Positions 6,193-13,049 of a DNA stretch of 13,743 bases are shown here, piece after piece. Every line of letters starts with the position of its first letter. Position 1 is the stretch's first letter. The notes under the pieces were generated by a model. That model did not search any database. It worked only from the letters and a program-made list of their open reading frames with translations, and had not been told where the DNA came from. The stretch spans positions 1 through 13,743 of the forward strand of contig JAOPUS010000360.1 in the NCBI GenBank assembly GCA_025963345.1, in the 5' to 3' direction. Both the position numbers and the translations under genes were made by a program. The DNA is from Blastococcus sp. (GTDB lineage Bacteria; Actinomycetota; Actinomycetes; Mycobacteriales; Geodermatophilaceae).

Positions 6193-7425
6193 GTGTCGGA
6201 GCTGCGCTCGCTGCTCGACCAGCTCGCGGCTCTGGACCCGGCCGACTTCGATCCTCTGGACCTGGCCGACGAGCACGTGCGCGAGCTCCTGCCACTGGTC
6301 CAGACGGGCATCAACCGGCTCTCGGCCGTCCTGACCCGACTGGTGCGGTCGGCCGATCGGCGCGAGCTGCACCGCATCGACGGCATGGGCTCGATGAAGT
6401 CGTGGTTGACCGGGCACTGCCGGTTGTCCGGCCGTGACGCGGCGAGGGTGGTACGGGCGGGGCGGCGGCTGGAGGTGTTGCCGGAACTGGCCGCGGCATA
6501 CGCCGAGGGTGGCGTGACGCCTGACCACGTGCAGGTGATCACAACGGCGGTGACGCCGGCGCGGGTAGCGGTCGCGGCGGCCAACGGCATCGACCTGGGC
6601 ACGACCGACCGTGTGCTCACCGAGGCGGCGCGGAAGCTGGGGCCGGAGGACACCGCGGAGGCGGTGCGCCGATGGGTGGCCGGGGTCGACCCCGACGGCA
6701 CGCTGGACGAGGACGCCGGCCTGCTGCGGGTGTTCCGGATGGCTGTCAGCGCCGGTGGTCGGGTGTATGTGTCCGGGCATCTGGACGCCGTCGGCGGGGA
6801 GATCGTGCACGCCGGGCTGGAGGCGCTGATGAACGGTCACCGCCCGGCCGGTGACCGCCGCCCGCACGCCGAACGGATGGGCGATGCCCTCGTCGAGCTG
6901 GCCCGGCAGGCGCTGAACTCCGGCCGGCTGCCGGACGTGCGCGGTGAGCGGCCACAAGTCCGGGTGAGCATCGATCTGATGGCGCTGTGCGCCGAGCGGG
7001 GCGCGGCTGGGGTGGCCGGCGGGGAGTTGCCGTTCGCCGGGCCGATCGGCCCGGAGACCGCCCGCCGGCTGGCCTGCGACGCCGCGGTGGTCGGGGTGTA
7101 CACCGGGCCGGACGGGCTCCCGTTGGACGTCGGCCGTGCCCAGCGCACCGCCACGGCCGCGATCCGCCGGGCGGTGGAGTTCCGCGACGGGCACTGCGTG
7201 TTCGCCGGCTGCACCGCCCCGGCCGCCTGGTGCGACGTGCACCACGTCATCCACTGGGTCCACGGCGGCCCGACCAGCTGTGAGAACGGCGCCCTGGTCT
7301 GCGAACGCCACCACACGGCGGTGCACGAGGGCGGATTCCAGATCGCCCGAGATCCGGGCACCGCCGTCTGGCACACCTACCGCCCCGACGGCAGCGAGAT
7401 CCAGATCCGCGGCCCCGGCCCCTAG
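6193..7425 (+). CDS. DUF222 domain protein with C-terminal HNH endonuclease motif (13E12 repeat family type)
   Basis: This 410-residue protein has an N-terminal DUF222 helical region (about residues 20-310). Its C-terminal HNH nuclease motif begins at FRDGHCVFAGC (residue 330), continues with CDVHHVIHW (His350/His351) and ENGALVCERHH (Asn365, His373/His374). Cysteines at 335, 340 and 370 are placed for structural metal binding. The HNH residues appear intact. This family is multicopy in many actinobacteria and includes the 13E12 repeat proteins of Mycobacterium tuberculosis. Its biological role is not established. The GTG at 6193 has a very good GGAGGT ribosome-binding site eight bases upstream. 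The frame is open further upstream, but that stretch is non-coding in character and crosses the divergent intergenic region. Confidence 0.9.
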   Translation: MSELRSLLDQLAALDPADFDPLDLADEHVRELLPLVQTGINRLSAVLTRLVRSADRRELHRIDGMGSMKSWLTGHCRLSGRDAARVVRAGRRLEVLPELAAAYAEGGVTPDHVQVITTAVTPARVAVAAANGIDLGTTDRVLTEAARKLGPEDTAEAVRRWVAGVDPDGTLDEDAGLLRVFRMAVSAGGRVYVSGHLDAVGGEIVHAGLEALMNGHRPAGDRRPHAERMGDALVELARQALNSGRLPDVRGERPQVRVSIDLMALCAERGAAGVAGGELPFAGPIGPETARRLACDAAVVGVYTGPDGLPLDVGRAQRTATAAIRRAVEFRDGHCVFAGCTAPAAWCDVHHVIHWVHGGPTSCENGALVCERHHTAVHEGGFQIARDPGTAVWHTYRPDGSEIQIRGPGP

Positions 7426-7433
7426 GCGCAAGC

Positions 7434-7449
7434 GGCCGGACGCCCGGCC
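7434..7449. terminator. GC-rich hairpin between convergent genes
   Basis: GGCCGG and CCGGCC form a perfect 6-bp all-GC stem around a four-base loop, nine bases after the HNH gene stop and before the convergent GNAT gene end. It has no T-tract. This is common for actinobacterial hairpins, so termination is plausible but not proven. A second small palindrome, GAACCGAGTCGGTTC, follows at 7463-7477. Confidence 0.35.
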
Positions 7450-7488
7450 CTCGATGTCCGGAGAACCGAGTCGGTTCACGACGACGGT

Positions 7489-7953
7489 TCAGGCGAGGTC
7501 GAGGATCCGTTCGAAGAAGAGGGAGTCCTCGGCATCCGGTGCGTCGACGTACGCGCCGAACGCCTCGATCGGCCAGTACCCCGCGCGGGAGTACAGCCCG
7601 ATCGCCTCGGGCTGCTTCGTTCCGGTCTCGAGGCGCAGCGTCGTCCAGCCGCGCTCACGGGCGAAGTCCTCCAGCCCGGCCAGGACGACCTTCGAGACCC
7701 CGCGCCCGCGTGCCGCCGGAACGACGTACATCCGCTTCACCTCGGCGACGCCGTCCCCCAGGTCCCGCAGGGCACCGCAGCCGAGGGCCGTCCCCTCCTC
7801 GTCCCGCGCGACCAGGACGACACTGATGTCCGCGGCAGACGGCGGCGTACCAGGTTCACCCTTGCCGTCGTACCGCGCCCGGACCTCGTCCTGCTGTTCG
7901 GCCGTCAACCACTGGACGTCGGGGTCGTCCCACTTCCGCTCGTCGATCTGCAC
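7489..7953 (-). CDS. GNAT family N-acetyltransferase
   Basis: This 154-residue protein is a single GNAT domain. Motif A is clear as VKRMYVVPAARGRGVSKVVLAGL, with the acetyl-CoA pyrophosphate loop RGRGVS at 82-87. The usual late tyrosine appears in GLYSRAGYWPIE (Tyr121). It would transfer an acetyl group from acetyl-CoA to an amine; the substrate is unknown. The frame is open upstream for a long way, but similarity starts at about QIDERKW. The GTG at 7953 has an AGGA element eight bases before it, so that start is chosen. The gene is divergent from the lipoprotein gene, with 145 bases between the two starts. No recognisable promoter or strong repeat was seen in that gap. Confidence 0.88.
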   Translation of the reverse strand: MQIDERKWDDPDVQWLTAEQQDEVRARYDGKGEPGTPPSAADISVVLVARDEEGTALGCGALRDLGDGVAEVKRMYVVPAARGRGVSKVVLAGLEDFARERGWTTLRLETGTKQPEAIGLYSRAGYWPIEAFGAYVDAPDAEDSLFFERILDLA

Positions 7954-8098
7954 GGGGACATCCTGAACAACTGCCCCAGGGCCCCGGCGATGCCTGGTCG
8001 CCGGGTTGCGACGATGGCCGCAGCTCTCGCCCGGTCCGACCACGCGAGAAGCGTTCAGATGCCGACAGAGCCCTTGGCTCAACGACGGAAGGCGGGGA

Positions 8099-8770
8099 GT
8101 GCGCGCTGCGGACGGTCCGCGACGGACGATCTCCGGGAAGCTGCCCAGGAAGGCAGCCACCGCGGTCGCGTTGGTTCTGACGCTGACCGCCTGCGGCGGC
8201 GACCCGCCTGCCGATTCCCCGGCGAGCGCCGGGAGAACGACCGAGTGGACGGTGGCGACGACATCGCCATCGGCGACTCCGTCCCCCACGACACCCGCTC
8301 CCGTGGCCACCCTGAGCGCGTGCGCGCTGCTTGACCTCGGAGCCTTGGAGCGGGCGGGCCTCCGTCCGGATTCGCCGTCCGGGAACGTCATCTCGCGGAC
8401 CGACGGTGCTGAGGCTGCCGCGGCGCTCGGCGACCGCGACGCATTGTCGATGTGCGATGCCGGTTTCGCAGTCAGCGTCCAGGTGAACGACATGCCGGAC
8501 GAGGCGCGGGCGAGGCAGGAGGCGCAGACGGCGCTCGACACGGCCGCGGGCACCCCGACAGCCGTGCGGAGCGAGCTCCCGGGCGGGCAGGTTCCCTACG
8601 GCGCGACCGTGGTCGATCCTGAGTTCGGGAGCGCGTCCGTGCAGTTCCAGCTCCGCGACCTGCACGTCGCCATCGTGCTCGGCTACGGCAGCCCCGGCGG
8701 CCTCTCGGTGGCGCAGGTTCAGGAGCTGCTGCAGGGCCAGCTGGAGCATGCGCTGGCAGTGCTCGGCTGA
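8099..8770 (+). CDS. Putative secreted lipoprotein (loosely DUF3558-like)
   Basis: A 223-residue protein with an N-terminal lipoprotein signal: a basic n-region (PRKAATA), a hydrophobic core VALVLTLT and a lipobox LTAC with Cys32 as the predicted acylated residue, followed by GGD. A Thr/Ser/Pro-rich linker (about residues 38-68) precedes a globular domain. That domain has two further cysteines, in LSACALLDL and LSMCDAGF, which could form a disulfide outside the cell. The CALLD start followed by a second Cys recalls actinobacterial DUF3558 lipoproteins, but the match is weak and function is unknown. The GTG at 8099 has a GGAAGG ribosome-binding site with six-base spacing and gives a normal signal peptide. 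The in-frame ATG at 8006 would add an implausible arginine-rich leader. Confidence 0.75.
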   Translation: MRAADGPRRTISGKLPRKAATAVALVLTLTACGGDPPADSPASAGRTTEWTVATTSPSATPSPTTPAPVATLSACALLDLGALERAGLRPDSPSGNVISRTDGAEAAAALGDRDALSMCDAGFAVSVQVNDMPDEARARQEAQTALDTAAGTPTAVRSELPGGQVPYGATVVDPEFGSASVQFQLRDLHVAIVLGYGSPGGLSVAQVQELLQGQLEHALAVLG

Positions 8771-8795
8771 CCCCTCCGGCTCGTCAGCGCCCAGG

Positions 8796-9386
8796 TCACA
8801 GCGTGATCCCGCGCAGGAGCAGGGCGGCCAGCTCCCGGTAGGCGGTGGCGTCGTCCAGACCCGTGGCCCGGGCGGTGTCGCCGCGGCCGATCCGGAACAT
8901 GAGCGTCGTAACGGTGTCGGCGACCAGCGCGGGGTGCACCTCCCGGAAGCGGCCCTGGGCGACCCCGTCGCTGATGAGTTCCCGCACACGGTCTGCGGCC
9001 AGGCCAGTGTTGCGCTCGTAGATCTCCCGGCCTGGGCCGAAGGCGTCCAGGTCGCGGTGAAAGGCCGGGCCGGCGGGTGCCAGCGCCCCGGCGACGGCCG
9101 TGAGGTAGGCGGCTACCCGGAGCGCGGGGTCCCGCACGGTGACCGTCGACGCCTCGACGGCCTCGGTGGCCTTGCGGAAGAAGTGCTTGATGACCCGCTG
9201 GGCCAGCTGCTCCTTGCTCTCGGCCAGCGCGTAGAGCGTGCTCTTGGAGCAGTGCAGGCGGACGGCGAGGTCCTCGAGCGTGAACCTGGCGAACCCTTCG
9301 GCCAGGAAGAGCTCCTCGAGCTGGTCGAGCAGCTCCGCCTGCCGGCGGGTCAAGCCGGTCGCGGCGGACGGCACAGCGGTCGTCAT
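8796..9386 (-). CDS. TetR family transcriptional regulator
   Basis: This 196-residue protein has an N-terminal TetR helix-turn-helix (about residues 20-65). The recognition region is FTLEDLAVRLHCSKSTLYALAESKEQL, in which CSKSTLYAL is the typical recognition helix. The remaining all-helical part is the ligand and dimerisation domain. The ATG at 9386 is preceded by a strong AGGAGG ribosome-binding site. The gene is divergent from the acyl-CoA dehydrogenase gene, and a perfect long inverted repeat fills the space between them. The regulator therefore very probably represses itself and the dehydrogenase, and is probably released by an acyl-CoA or related ligand. The ligand is inferred from the neighbour only. 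Confidence 0.92.
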   Translation of the reverse strand: MTTAVPSAATGLTRRQAELLDQLEELFLAEGFARFTLEDLAVRLHCSKSTLYALAESKEQLAQRVIKHFFRKATEAVEASTVTVRDPALRVAAYLTAVAGALAPAGPAFHRDLDAFGPGREIYERNTGLAADRVRELISDGVAQGRFREVHPALVADTVTTLMFRIGRGDTARATGLDDATAYRELAALLLRGITL

Positions 9387-9419
9387 CGGCCCTCCTTCCG
9401 GCGGGTCAGCATGACCCTG

Positions 9420-9465
9420 GACTGGAAACAGTACTGAGGTACCGTCATCAGTACTGTTTCCAGTC
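9420..9465. promoter_or_regulatory. Probable TetR operator: perfect 18+18 bp inverted repeat
   Basis: GACTGGAAACAGTACTGA (9420-9437) and its exact reverse complement (9448-9465) flank a ten-base spacer in the gap between the divergent TetR and acyl-CoA dehydrogenase genes. Each arm also contains the 8-bp palindrome CAGTACTG. Two TetR dimers could therefore bind side by side, each centred on AGTACT with one GGAAAC half conserved. The right arm ends 11 bases before the dehydrogenase start, so binding would block both promoters or their translation regions. Confidence 0.88.
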
Positions 9466-9476
9466 GAAGGAGAACC

Positions 9477-10640
9477 GTGCCGGTCGACCGCGAACTCCCC
9501 ACCCGCGAGGCCTACGACCTGCTCGCGCTCACCCGCGAACTGGCCGACGCCGAGCTGGCGCCGCACGCCGCGCAGTTCGAGCGCGAGGAGCGGTTCCCAC
9601 GCGAGGCCTTCCGCACCCTCGGGGACGCCGGGTTGCTCGGTCTTCCCTTCGGTGAGGACGTCGGTGGCGGCGGCCAGCCCTACGAGGTCTATCTGCAGGT
9701 CGTCGAGGAGCTCGCCGCCCGATGGGCCAGTGTGGCGCTGGGCATCAGCGTGCACACGTTGTCCTGCTTCCCGATCGACCGGTTCGGGGACGAGGCGCAG
9801 CGTCGCGACCTGCTCCCGGCCATGGTCGGCGGACAACTCCTCGGCGCCTACTGCCTCTCCGAGGCACACGCCGGCTCAGACCCCGCAGCCATGCGCGCCA
9901 CCGCGAAGTCGAGCGACGATGGCTGGCTGGCCAGCGGCGAGAAGGCCTGGGTCACCCACGGCGGCCACGCCGACTTCTACTCGACCTTCCTGCGAACCCC
10001 CGACGCCGGCGCGCGCGGCATCTCCTGCTTCCACCTGACGCCCGACCTGCCCGGCTTCGGCGCCGCCCGGCCCGAGGAGAAGATGGGCCTGACCGGCTCG
10101 ACGACGGCCGCGGTGCGCCTGGACGACGTCCCCGTGCCGGCCGACCGGCTCGTGGGTGAGCGGGGCCGCGGCCTCTCGATCGCCCTGGCCGCACTGGACT
10201 CCGGGCGCCTCGGCGTCAGCGCCGTGGCGGTCGGCCTCGCGCAGTCCGCCCTCGACGTCGCCGTCCGCTATGCCGGTGAACGGGAGGCCTTCGGCCGGCC
10301 GATCGTCGAGCACCAGGGCGTCTCCTTCCTGCTGGCCGACATGGCCGCGGCGGTGGAGTCGGCCCGGGCGATGTACCTGGTGGCGGCCCGCCGGAAGGAC
10401 GCCGGCAAGCCCTACTCGCGGCAGGCGAGCATCGCCAAGCTCGTCGCCACCGATGCGGCCATGAAGGTGACCACCGACGCCGTCCAGGTGCTCGGCGGTG
10501 CCGGGTACACGCGTGAGTTCCCGGTCGAGCGGTACATGCGCGAGGCGAAGGTCATGCAGATCTTCGAAGGCACCAACCAGATCCAGCGCATGGTCATCGG
10601 CAAGGACCTCGCCCGCGAGGCGGCCCGCACCGCCGGCTGA
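9477..10640 (+). CDS. Acyl-CoA dehydrogenase
   Basis: This 387-residue flavoprotein has full family length. It shows the FAD/substrate motif CLSEAHAGSDPAAM, the EKMGLTGSTTAAVRLDDVPVP block, GEREAFGRPIVEHQG and the C-terminal IFEGTNQIQRMVIG. The glutamate of FEGTNQIQ (Glu364) is at the catalytic-base position of short/medium-chain enzymes. It would catalyse alpha,beta-dehydrogenation of an acyl-CoA and pass electrons to electron-transfer flavoprotein. Chain length or branched specificity cannot be read from the sequence. The GTG start at 9477 has a GAAGGAG ribosome-binding site immediately downstream of the TetR operator. No other beta-oxidation gene is adjacent, so this looks like a stand-alone, locally regulated enzyme. 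Confidence 0.95.
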   Translation: MPVDRELPTREAYDLLALTRELADAELAPHAAQFEREERFPREAFRTLGDAGLLGLPFGEDVGGGGQPYEVYLQVVEELAARWASVALGISVHTLSCFPIDRFGDEAQRRDLLPAMVGGQLLGAYCLSEAHAGSDPAAMRATAKSSDDGWLASGEKAWVTHGGHADFYSTFLRTPDAGARGISCFHLTPDLPGFGAARPEEKMGLTGSTTAAVRLDDVPVPADRLVGERGRGLSIALAALDSGRLGVSAVAVGLAQSALDVAVRYAGEREAFGRPIVEHQGVSFLLADMAAAVESARAMYLVAARRKDAGKPYSRQASIAKLVATDAAMKVTTDAVQVLGGAGYTREFPVERYMREAKVMQIFEGTNQIQRMVIGKDLAREAARTAG

Positions 10641-10692
10641 GCCAGGAAACCGCGAGGCCCGATCTGTCGGTGGTCGGGTGCAGAGTGCCCGC

Positions 10693-11172
10693 ATGGCTTC
10701 CTTCGCCGAGGTGGAATCCGCGGAACCAGAGTTCGCGGGGAGGGTGCGGGCCGCGTTCGACGCTCACGGGCACAAGTTCCTCGCGACCCTGCGGGCCGAC
10801 GGCTCGCCCCGCGTCAGCGGCATCGAGATGCACTTCGTGGCCGGTGAGCCGTGGCTGGCCGGCATGCCGGGGTCGGTGAAGTTCGTGGATCTGGGGCGCG
10901 ATCCGCGCTTCGCCCTGCACAGCGGCAGCTCCGAACCCGAGGCCTTCGAGGCCGACGCCAAGCTCAGCGGGCGCGCCTCGCCGGTCACCGATGCCGACGA
11001 GCGCCGCCGTTACGCGGCCGCGGCCGGGGTCCCACCGGAGCACATGGGCTTCGAGCTCTTCCGCATCGACCTCGAGCAGGTGGTGCTGGTCGCCCTGAAC
11101 GACGAGAAGGACGCGCTCGTCATCTCGTCCTGGCGTCCCGGCCGCGGGTTGACCACGACGTCCCGCGACTGA
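10693..11172 (+). CDS. Pyridoxamine 5'-phosphate oxidase family (FMN-binding split-barrel) protein
   Basis: A 159-residue single-domain split-barrel protein. The typical FMN-binding strand pair is present as KFLATLRADGSPRVSGIEMHF (about residues 28-48), followed by EPWLAGMPGSVKFVDLGRDPRFALH. Related proteins bind FMN, F420 or heme and act in redox or detoxification reactions. The substrate here is unknown, and it is not a biosynthetic PdxH. The ATG at 10693 is preferred because the fold starts soon after it, although no strong ribosome-binding site is visible. The gene follows the acyl-CoA dehydrogenase by 52 bases on the same strand, so read-through from that promoter is possible. Confidence 0.85.
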   Translation: MASFAEVESAEPEFAGRVRAAFDAHGHKFLATLRADGSPRVSGIEMHFVAGEPWLAGMPGSVKFVDLGRDPRFALHSGSSEPEAFEADAKLSGRASPVTDADERRRYAAAAGVPPEHMGFELFRIDLEQVVLVALNDEKDALVISSWRPGRGLTTTSRD

Positions 11173-11208
11173 CCGCGGCCCCGCGGCGGGCCCGGCGGAC
11201 CCGGTGCG

Positions 11209-11222
11209 GTTCCACGTGGAAC
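11209..11222. promoter_or_regulatory. parS-like ParB-binding palindrome, copy 2
   Basis: GTTCCACGTGGAAC is identical to the site at 3447-3460, including the symmetrical departure from the GTTTCACGTGAAAC consensus. It lies in the 122-base gap between the PNPOx-family gene and the DUF1707 gene, about 0.9 kb from the fhaA start. It is inferred to be a second ParB centromere site. Confidence 0.75.
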
Positions 11223-11294
11223 TGGTGACGTCCGTCAGTGGACCCGCAGCCTCGGCGCGGACCAGACTTGATGTCCCCCACCAGGAGAACCGCG

Positions 11295-11777
11295 ATGCCC
11301 GAGCCCCACCTGCGCGCCGCTGACAGCGACCGCGCCGCCGTCGCCACCGTCCTCGGCCGGCACATGGCGGCCGGACGGCTGACCGTCGACGAGTACGACG
11401 AACGACTGGCCAGCACGTACGCGGCCCGGACCTACGGCGAGCTCGACGAGCTGACGGCCGATCTTCCGACAATCGACCGGCCGCGCGCAGCCGAGCCGGT
11501 CCGGCGCGAGGACTCGCACCCCGTCCGTGCCTGCGGGCCCGTTCCGGGTCCCTGGAACTGGGGCGGGCACGCCGGGTCCTCCTGGCGTTCCTGGCTGAGT
11601 ACGGCAGTGATCGTCATCGCCGTCTGGGCCGTGGCCTCCTTCGTCACCGGCGGGTTCCTCGTCTTCTGGCCGATCTGGGTCATCGGGCCATGGGGCGCGG
11701 TACTCCTCGCGCGGACCCTGACCGGTGGCCGCGACGACCGGCACGAGCAGCGGCGGGAGCACTACCGGTCGCACTAG
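11295..11777 (+). CDS. DUF1707 domain-containing 2TM membrane protein
   Basis: This 160-residue protein begins with a DUF1707 (SHOCT-like) module, LRAADSDRAAVATVLGRHMAAGRLTVDEYDERLASTYAARTYGELDELTADLP (residues 6-58 only in outline: ADSDR, GRLTVDEYDERL and TYGELDELTADLP are the diagnostic pieces). A polar linker leads to two hydrophobic segments (about 101-118 and 120-139) and a charged C-terminal tail. It should sit in the cytoplasmic membrane with the DUF1707 part probably inside. Its function is unknown, although the family is common near actinobacterial signalling and cell-envelope genes. The ATG at 11295 has an AGGAG ribosome-binding site seven bases upstream, which favours it over the upstream ATG at 11271. 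Confidence 0.88.
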   Translation: MPEPHLRAADSDRAAVATVLGRHMAAGRLTVDEYDERLASTYAARTYGELDELTADLPTIDRPRAAEPVRREDSHPVRACGPVPGPWNWGGHAGSSWRSWLSTAVIVIAVWAVASFVTGGFLVFWPIWVIGPWGAVLLARTLTGGRDDRHEQRREHYRSH

Positions 11778-11803
11778 AGGTGAGCACAAGAGGTGAGCAC
11801 AAG
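11778..11803. repeat. 13-bp tandem duplication after the DUF1707 stop
   Basis: AGGTGAGCACAAG occurs twice in direct succession (11778-11790 and 11791-11803), starting directly after the DUF1707 stop codon and ending just before the terminator hairpin. It looks like a slippage duplication. No function is evident. Confidence 0.7.
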
Positions 11804-11806
11804 AGA

Positions 11807-11840
11807 AAGGACCCCGGCACCTTGCGGTACCGGGGTCCTT
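11807..11840. terminator. Strong bidirectional hairpin terminator
   Basis: AAGGACCCCGG (11807-11817) pairs perfectly with CCGGGGTCCTT (11830-11840). After one C/A mismatch the stem continues with three more pairs, closing on a TTGC loop. On the plus strand it is followed by CTTC, and on the minus strand by a T-rich TTTCTCTTG tract. It therefore can end both the DUF1707 transcript and the opposing tRNA-Leu transcript. Confidence 0.88.
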
Positions 11841-11850
11841 CTTCGGTGGG

Positions 11851-11933
11851 TGGGCAAGGGGGGAGTTGAACCCCCACGTCCTTTCGGACACACGGACCTG
11901 AACCGTGCGCGTCTGCCATTCCGCCACTTGCCC
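11851..11933 (-). tRNA. tRNA-Leu (anticodon CAG)
   Basis: Read on the minus strand, the gene begins with acceptor strand GGGCAAG and ends with CTTGCCC plus discriminator A. It has a D-arm containing TGGCGGAATGGCAGAC, an anticodon stem CACGG/CCGTG with loop TTCAGGT (anticodon CAG), a long class II variable arm GTCC-GAAA-GGAC, and a T-arm GGGGGTTCAACTCCCCC. The long variable arm and discriminator A fit leucine. CCA is not encoded: the genome continues CCC after the discriminator. A TAATCT hexamer on the minus strand (11946-11951) may be the -10 box. A tRNA-Leu next to fhaA is also found in mycobacteria. Confidence 0.96.
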
Positions 11934-12101
11934 TGGCGCGCGACGAGATTAGCAGCCGAGGGCCGTGACCCGGCCGGGGGGGCGGTCGTTGCCCGGTCGT
12001 CGGACTGCCGAGGAGGTGTCGATGCGGCTCTGTTCACGGTCGGTGCAAGTGTCGTGCGGGGCGTCGCGAGTTCCTGGCCGGTAGTGGGCACACGGCCCGG
12101 C

Positions 12102-12107
12102 TACGAT
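12102..12107 (+). promoter_or_regulatory. Possible -10 element of the fha operon promoter
   Basis: TACGAT fits the actinobacterial TANNNT -10 pattern and lies 46 bases before the fhaA start, inside the 220-base gap after the tRNA (11934-12153). No convincing -35 hexamer stands at the expected distance. Nothing else recognisable was seen in this gap, so the call is tentative. Confidence 0.33.
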
Positions 12108-12153
12108 CTTTGGTGGCACAGCGGGACGTCCGGCCGAATGCAGAGGAGCGACT

Positions 12154-12978
12154 GTGGGTGTGCTGCAGCGCTTCGAGCGACGCCTCGAGGGCATGGTCGG
12201 GCTTGCGTTCGCCCGCATCTTCAAGGGCAAGGTGCACCCGGCGGAGATCGCCAAGGCGCTCCAGCGCGAAGCCGACGAGCAGCGCTCGGTTCTCGGTGAG
12301 GGCCGGGTCCTCGCTCCCAACGTCTACATCGTCACCCTGGGCCGGACCGACTTCGAGCACCTCGGCCAGTGGTCGGACCAGCTCGCTGACGAACTGGCCG
12401 ACATGGTGGCCGAGCACATCGACGACGAGGGCTACCAGGTCTTCGACAAGGTGACCGTCCGGCTCGAGCGCGACTCCGACCTGCCGACCGGCGTCTTCGA
12501 GGTCAGCTCGCAGGTGGCCGACCCGGCCCGGCCGGCCTCCCGCGAGGACGTCGCCGTCGCCGCTCCCCCGGTCAACGGCCACCCGCCGCTGCCGCCCCTC
12601 CCGCCACTGCCCCCGCTGCGCGGCCGCGTCGCCACCGACACCGGCAAGCAGGGCCCCTCGTTCACCGGCCGCGCCGGCTCCCGCCCGGGCGTCACGCACG
12701 TCCTGGTCGTCGACGGGCCCGGCACCCGCCATGAGCTGACGACCGGCCGCAACGTCATCGGCCGGGGTACCGAGGCCGACATCCGCCTGCCCGACACCGG
12801 GGTCAGCCGCAAGCACGTCGACGTCGTCCTCGACGGAGGCACCGCGACCGTCGAGGACCTCGGCTCGACCAACGGCACGCTGGTGAACGGCCGCCGGGTC
12901 AGCCGCCAGGCGCTCGTCGACGGCGACGTCATCCGCATCGGGCACTCGGTACTGGTCTACCGACAGGACGGCCAGTGA
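12154..12978 (+). CDS. fhaA: FhaA: DUF3662 and FHA domain-containing protein
   Basis: This 274-residue protein starts with the FhaA-type DUF3662 domain (MGVLQRFERRLEGMV, then residues to about 118). A Pro-rich linker containing PPLPPLPPLPPL (about 138-156) leads to a C-terminal FHA domain (about 180-270). The phosphothreonine-binding residues are present: Gly203-Arg204 in VIGRG, Ser218/His221 in VSRKH and Ser238-Thr-Asn240 in LGSTNGT. In Mycobacterium FhaA is a PknB substrate and controls peptidoglycan synthesis, for instance through phosphorylated MviN. The same role is inferred here. It is much shorter than the 527-residue M. tuberculosis protein because the linker is reduced. The GTG start has a GAGGAG ribosome-binding site five bases upstream. 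Its stop is fused as GTGA to a 24-codon small frame that leads to fhaB. Confidence 0.94.
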   Translation: MGVLQRFERRLEGMVGLAFARIFKGKVHPAEIAKALQREADEQRSVLGEGRVLAPNVYIVTLGRTDFEHLGQWSDQLADELADMVAEHIDDEGYQVFDKVTVRLERDSDLPTGVFEVSSQVADPARPASREDVAVAAPPVNGHPPLPPLPPLPPLRGRVATDTGKQGPSFTGRAGSRPGVTHVLVVDGPGTRHELTTGRNVIGRGTEADIRLPDTGVSRKHVDVVLDGGTATVEDLGSTNGTLVNGRRVSRQALVDGDVIRIGHSVLVYRQDGQ

Positions 12979-13049
12979 GTGCGCTTGCGAGATTCCGCAG
13001 GCACGCAGCACCGACGTTCGCAGAGCGACTCGGTGGGGCAGCGCCGTGA
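12975..13049 (+). other. 24-codon linker open frame coupling fhaA to fhaB
   Basis: A GTG that overlaps the fhaA stop (GTGA, 12975-12978) opens a frame of 24 sense codons. It ends in TGA at 13047-13049, overlapping the fhaB GTG start (13046-13048). An AGGA element precedes the GTG by six bases. The first 17 bases, GTGAGTGCGCTTGCGAG, match the tandem repeat after fhaB at 15 of 17 positions, so this looks like a diverged relative of that repeat. Nine of the 24 codons end in A or T, unlike the neighbouring genes. A functional peptide is therefore doubtful; a role as a translation-coupling spacer is more likely. Confidence 0.45.

Noticed and set aside
11851..11933. tRNA-Leu as a prophage or island attachment site
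   Set aside because: No integrase gene and no duplicated tRNA 3' end were seen in the window, and the surrounding fha synteny appears undisturbed.
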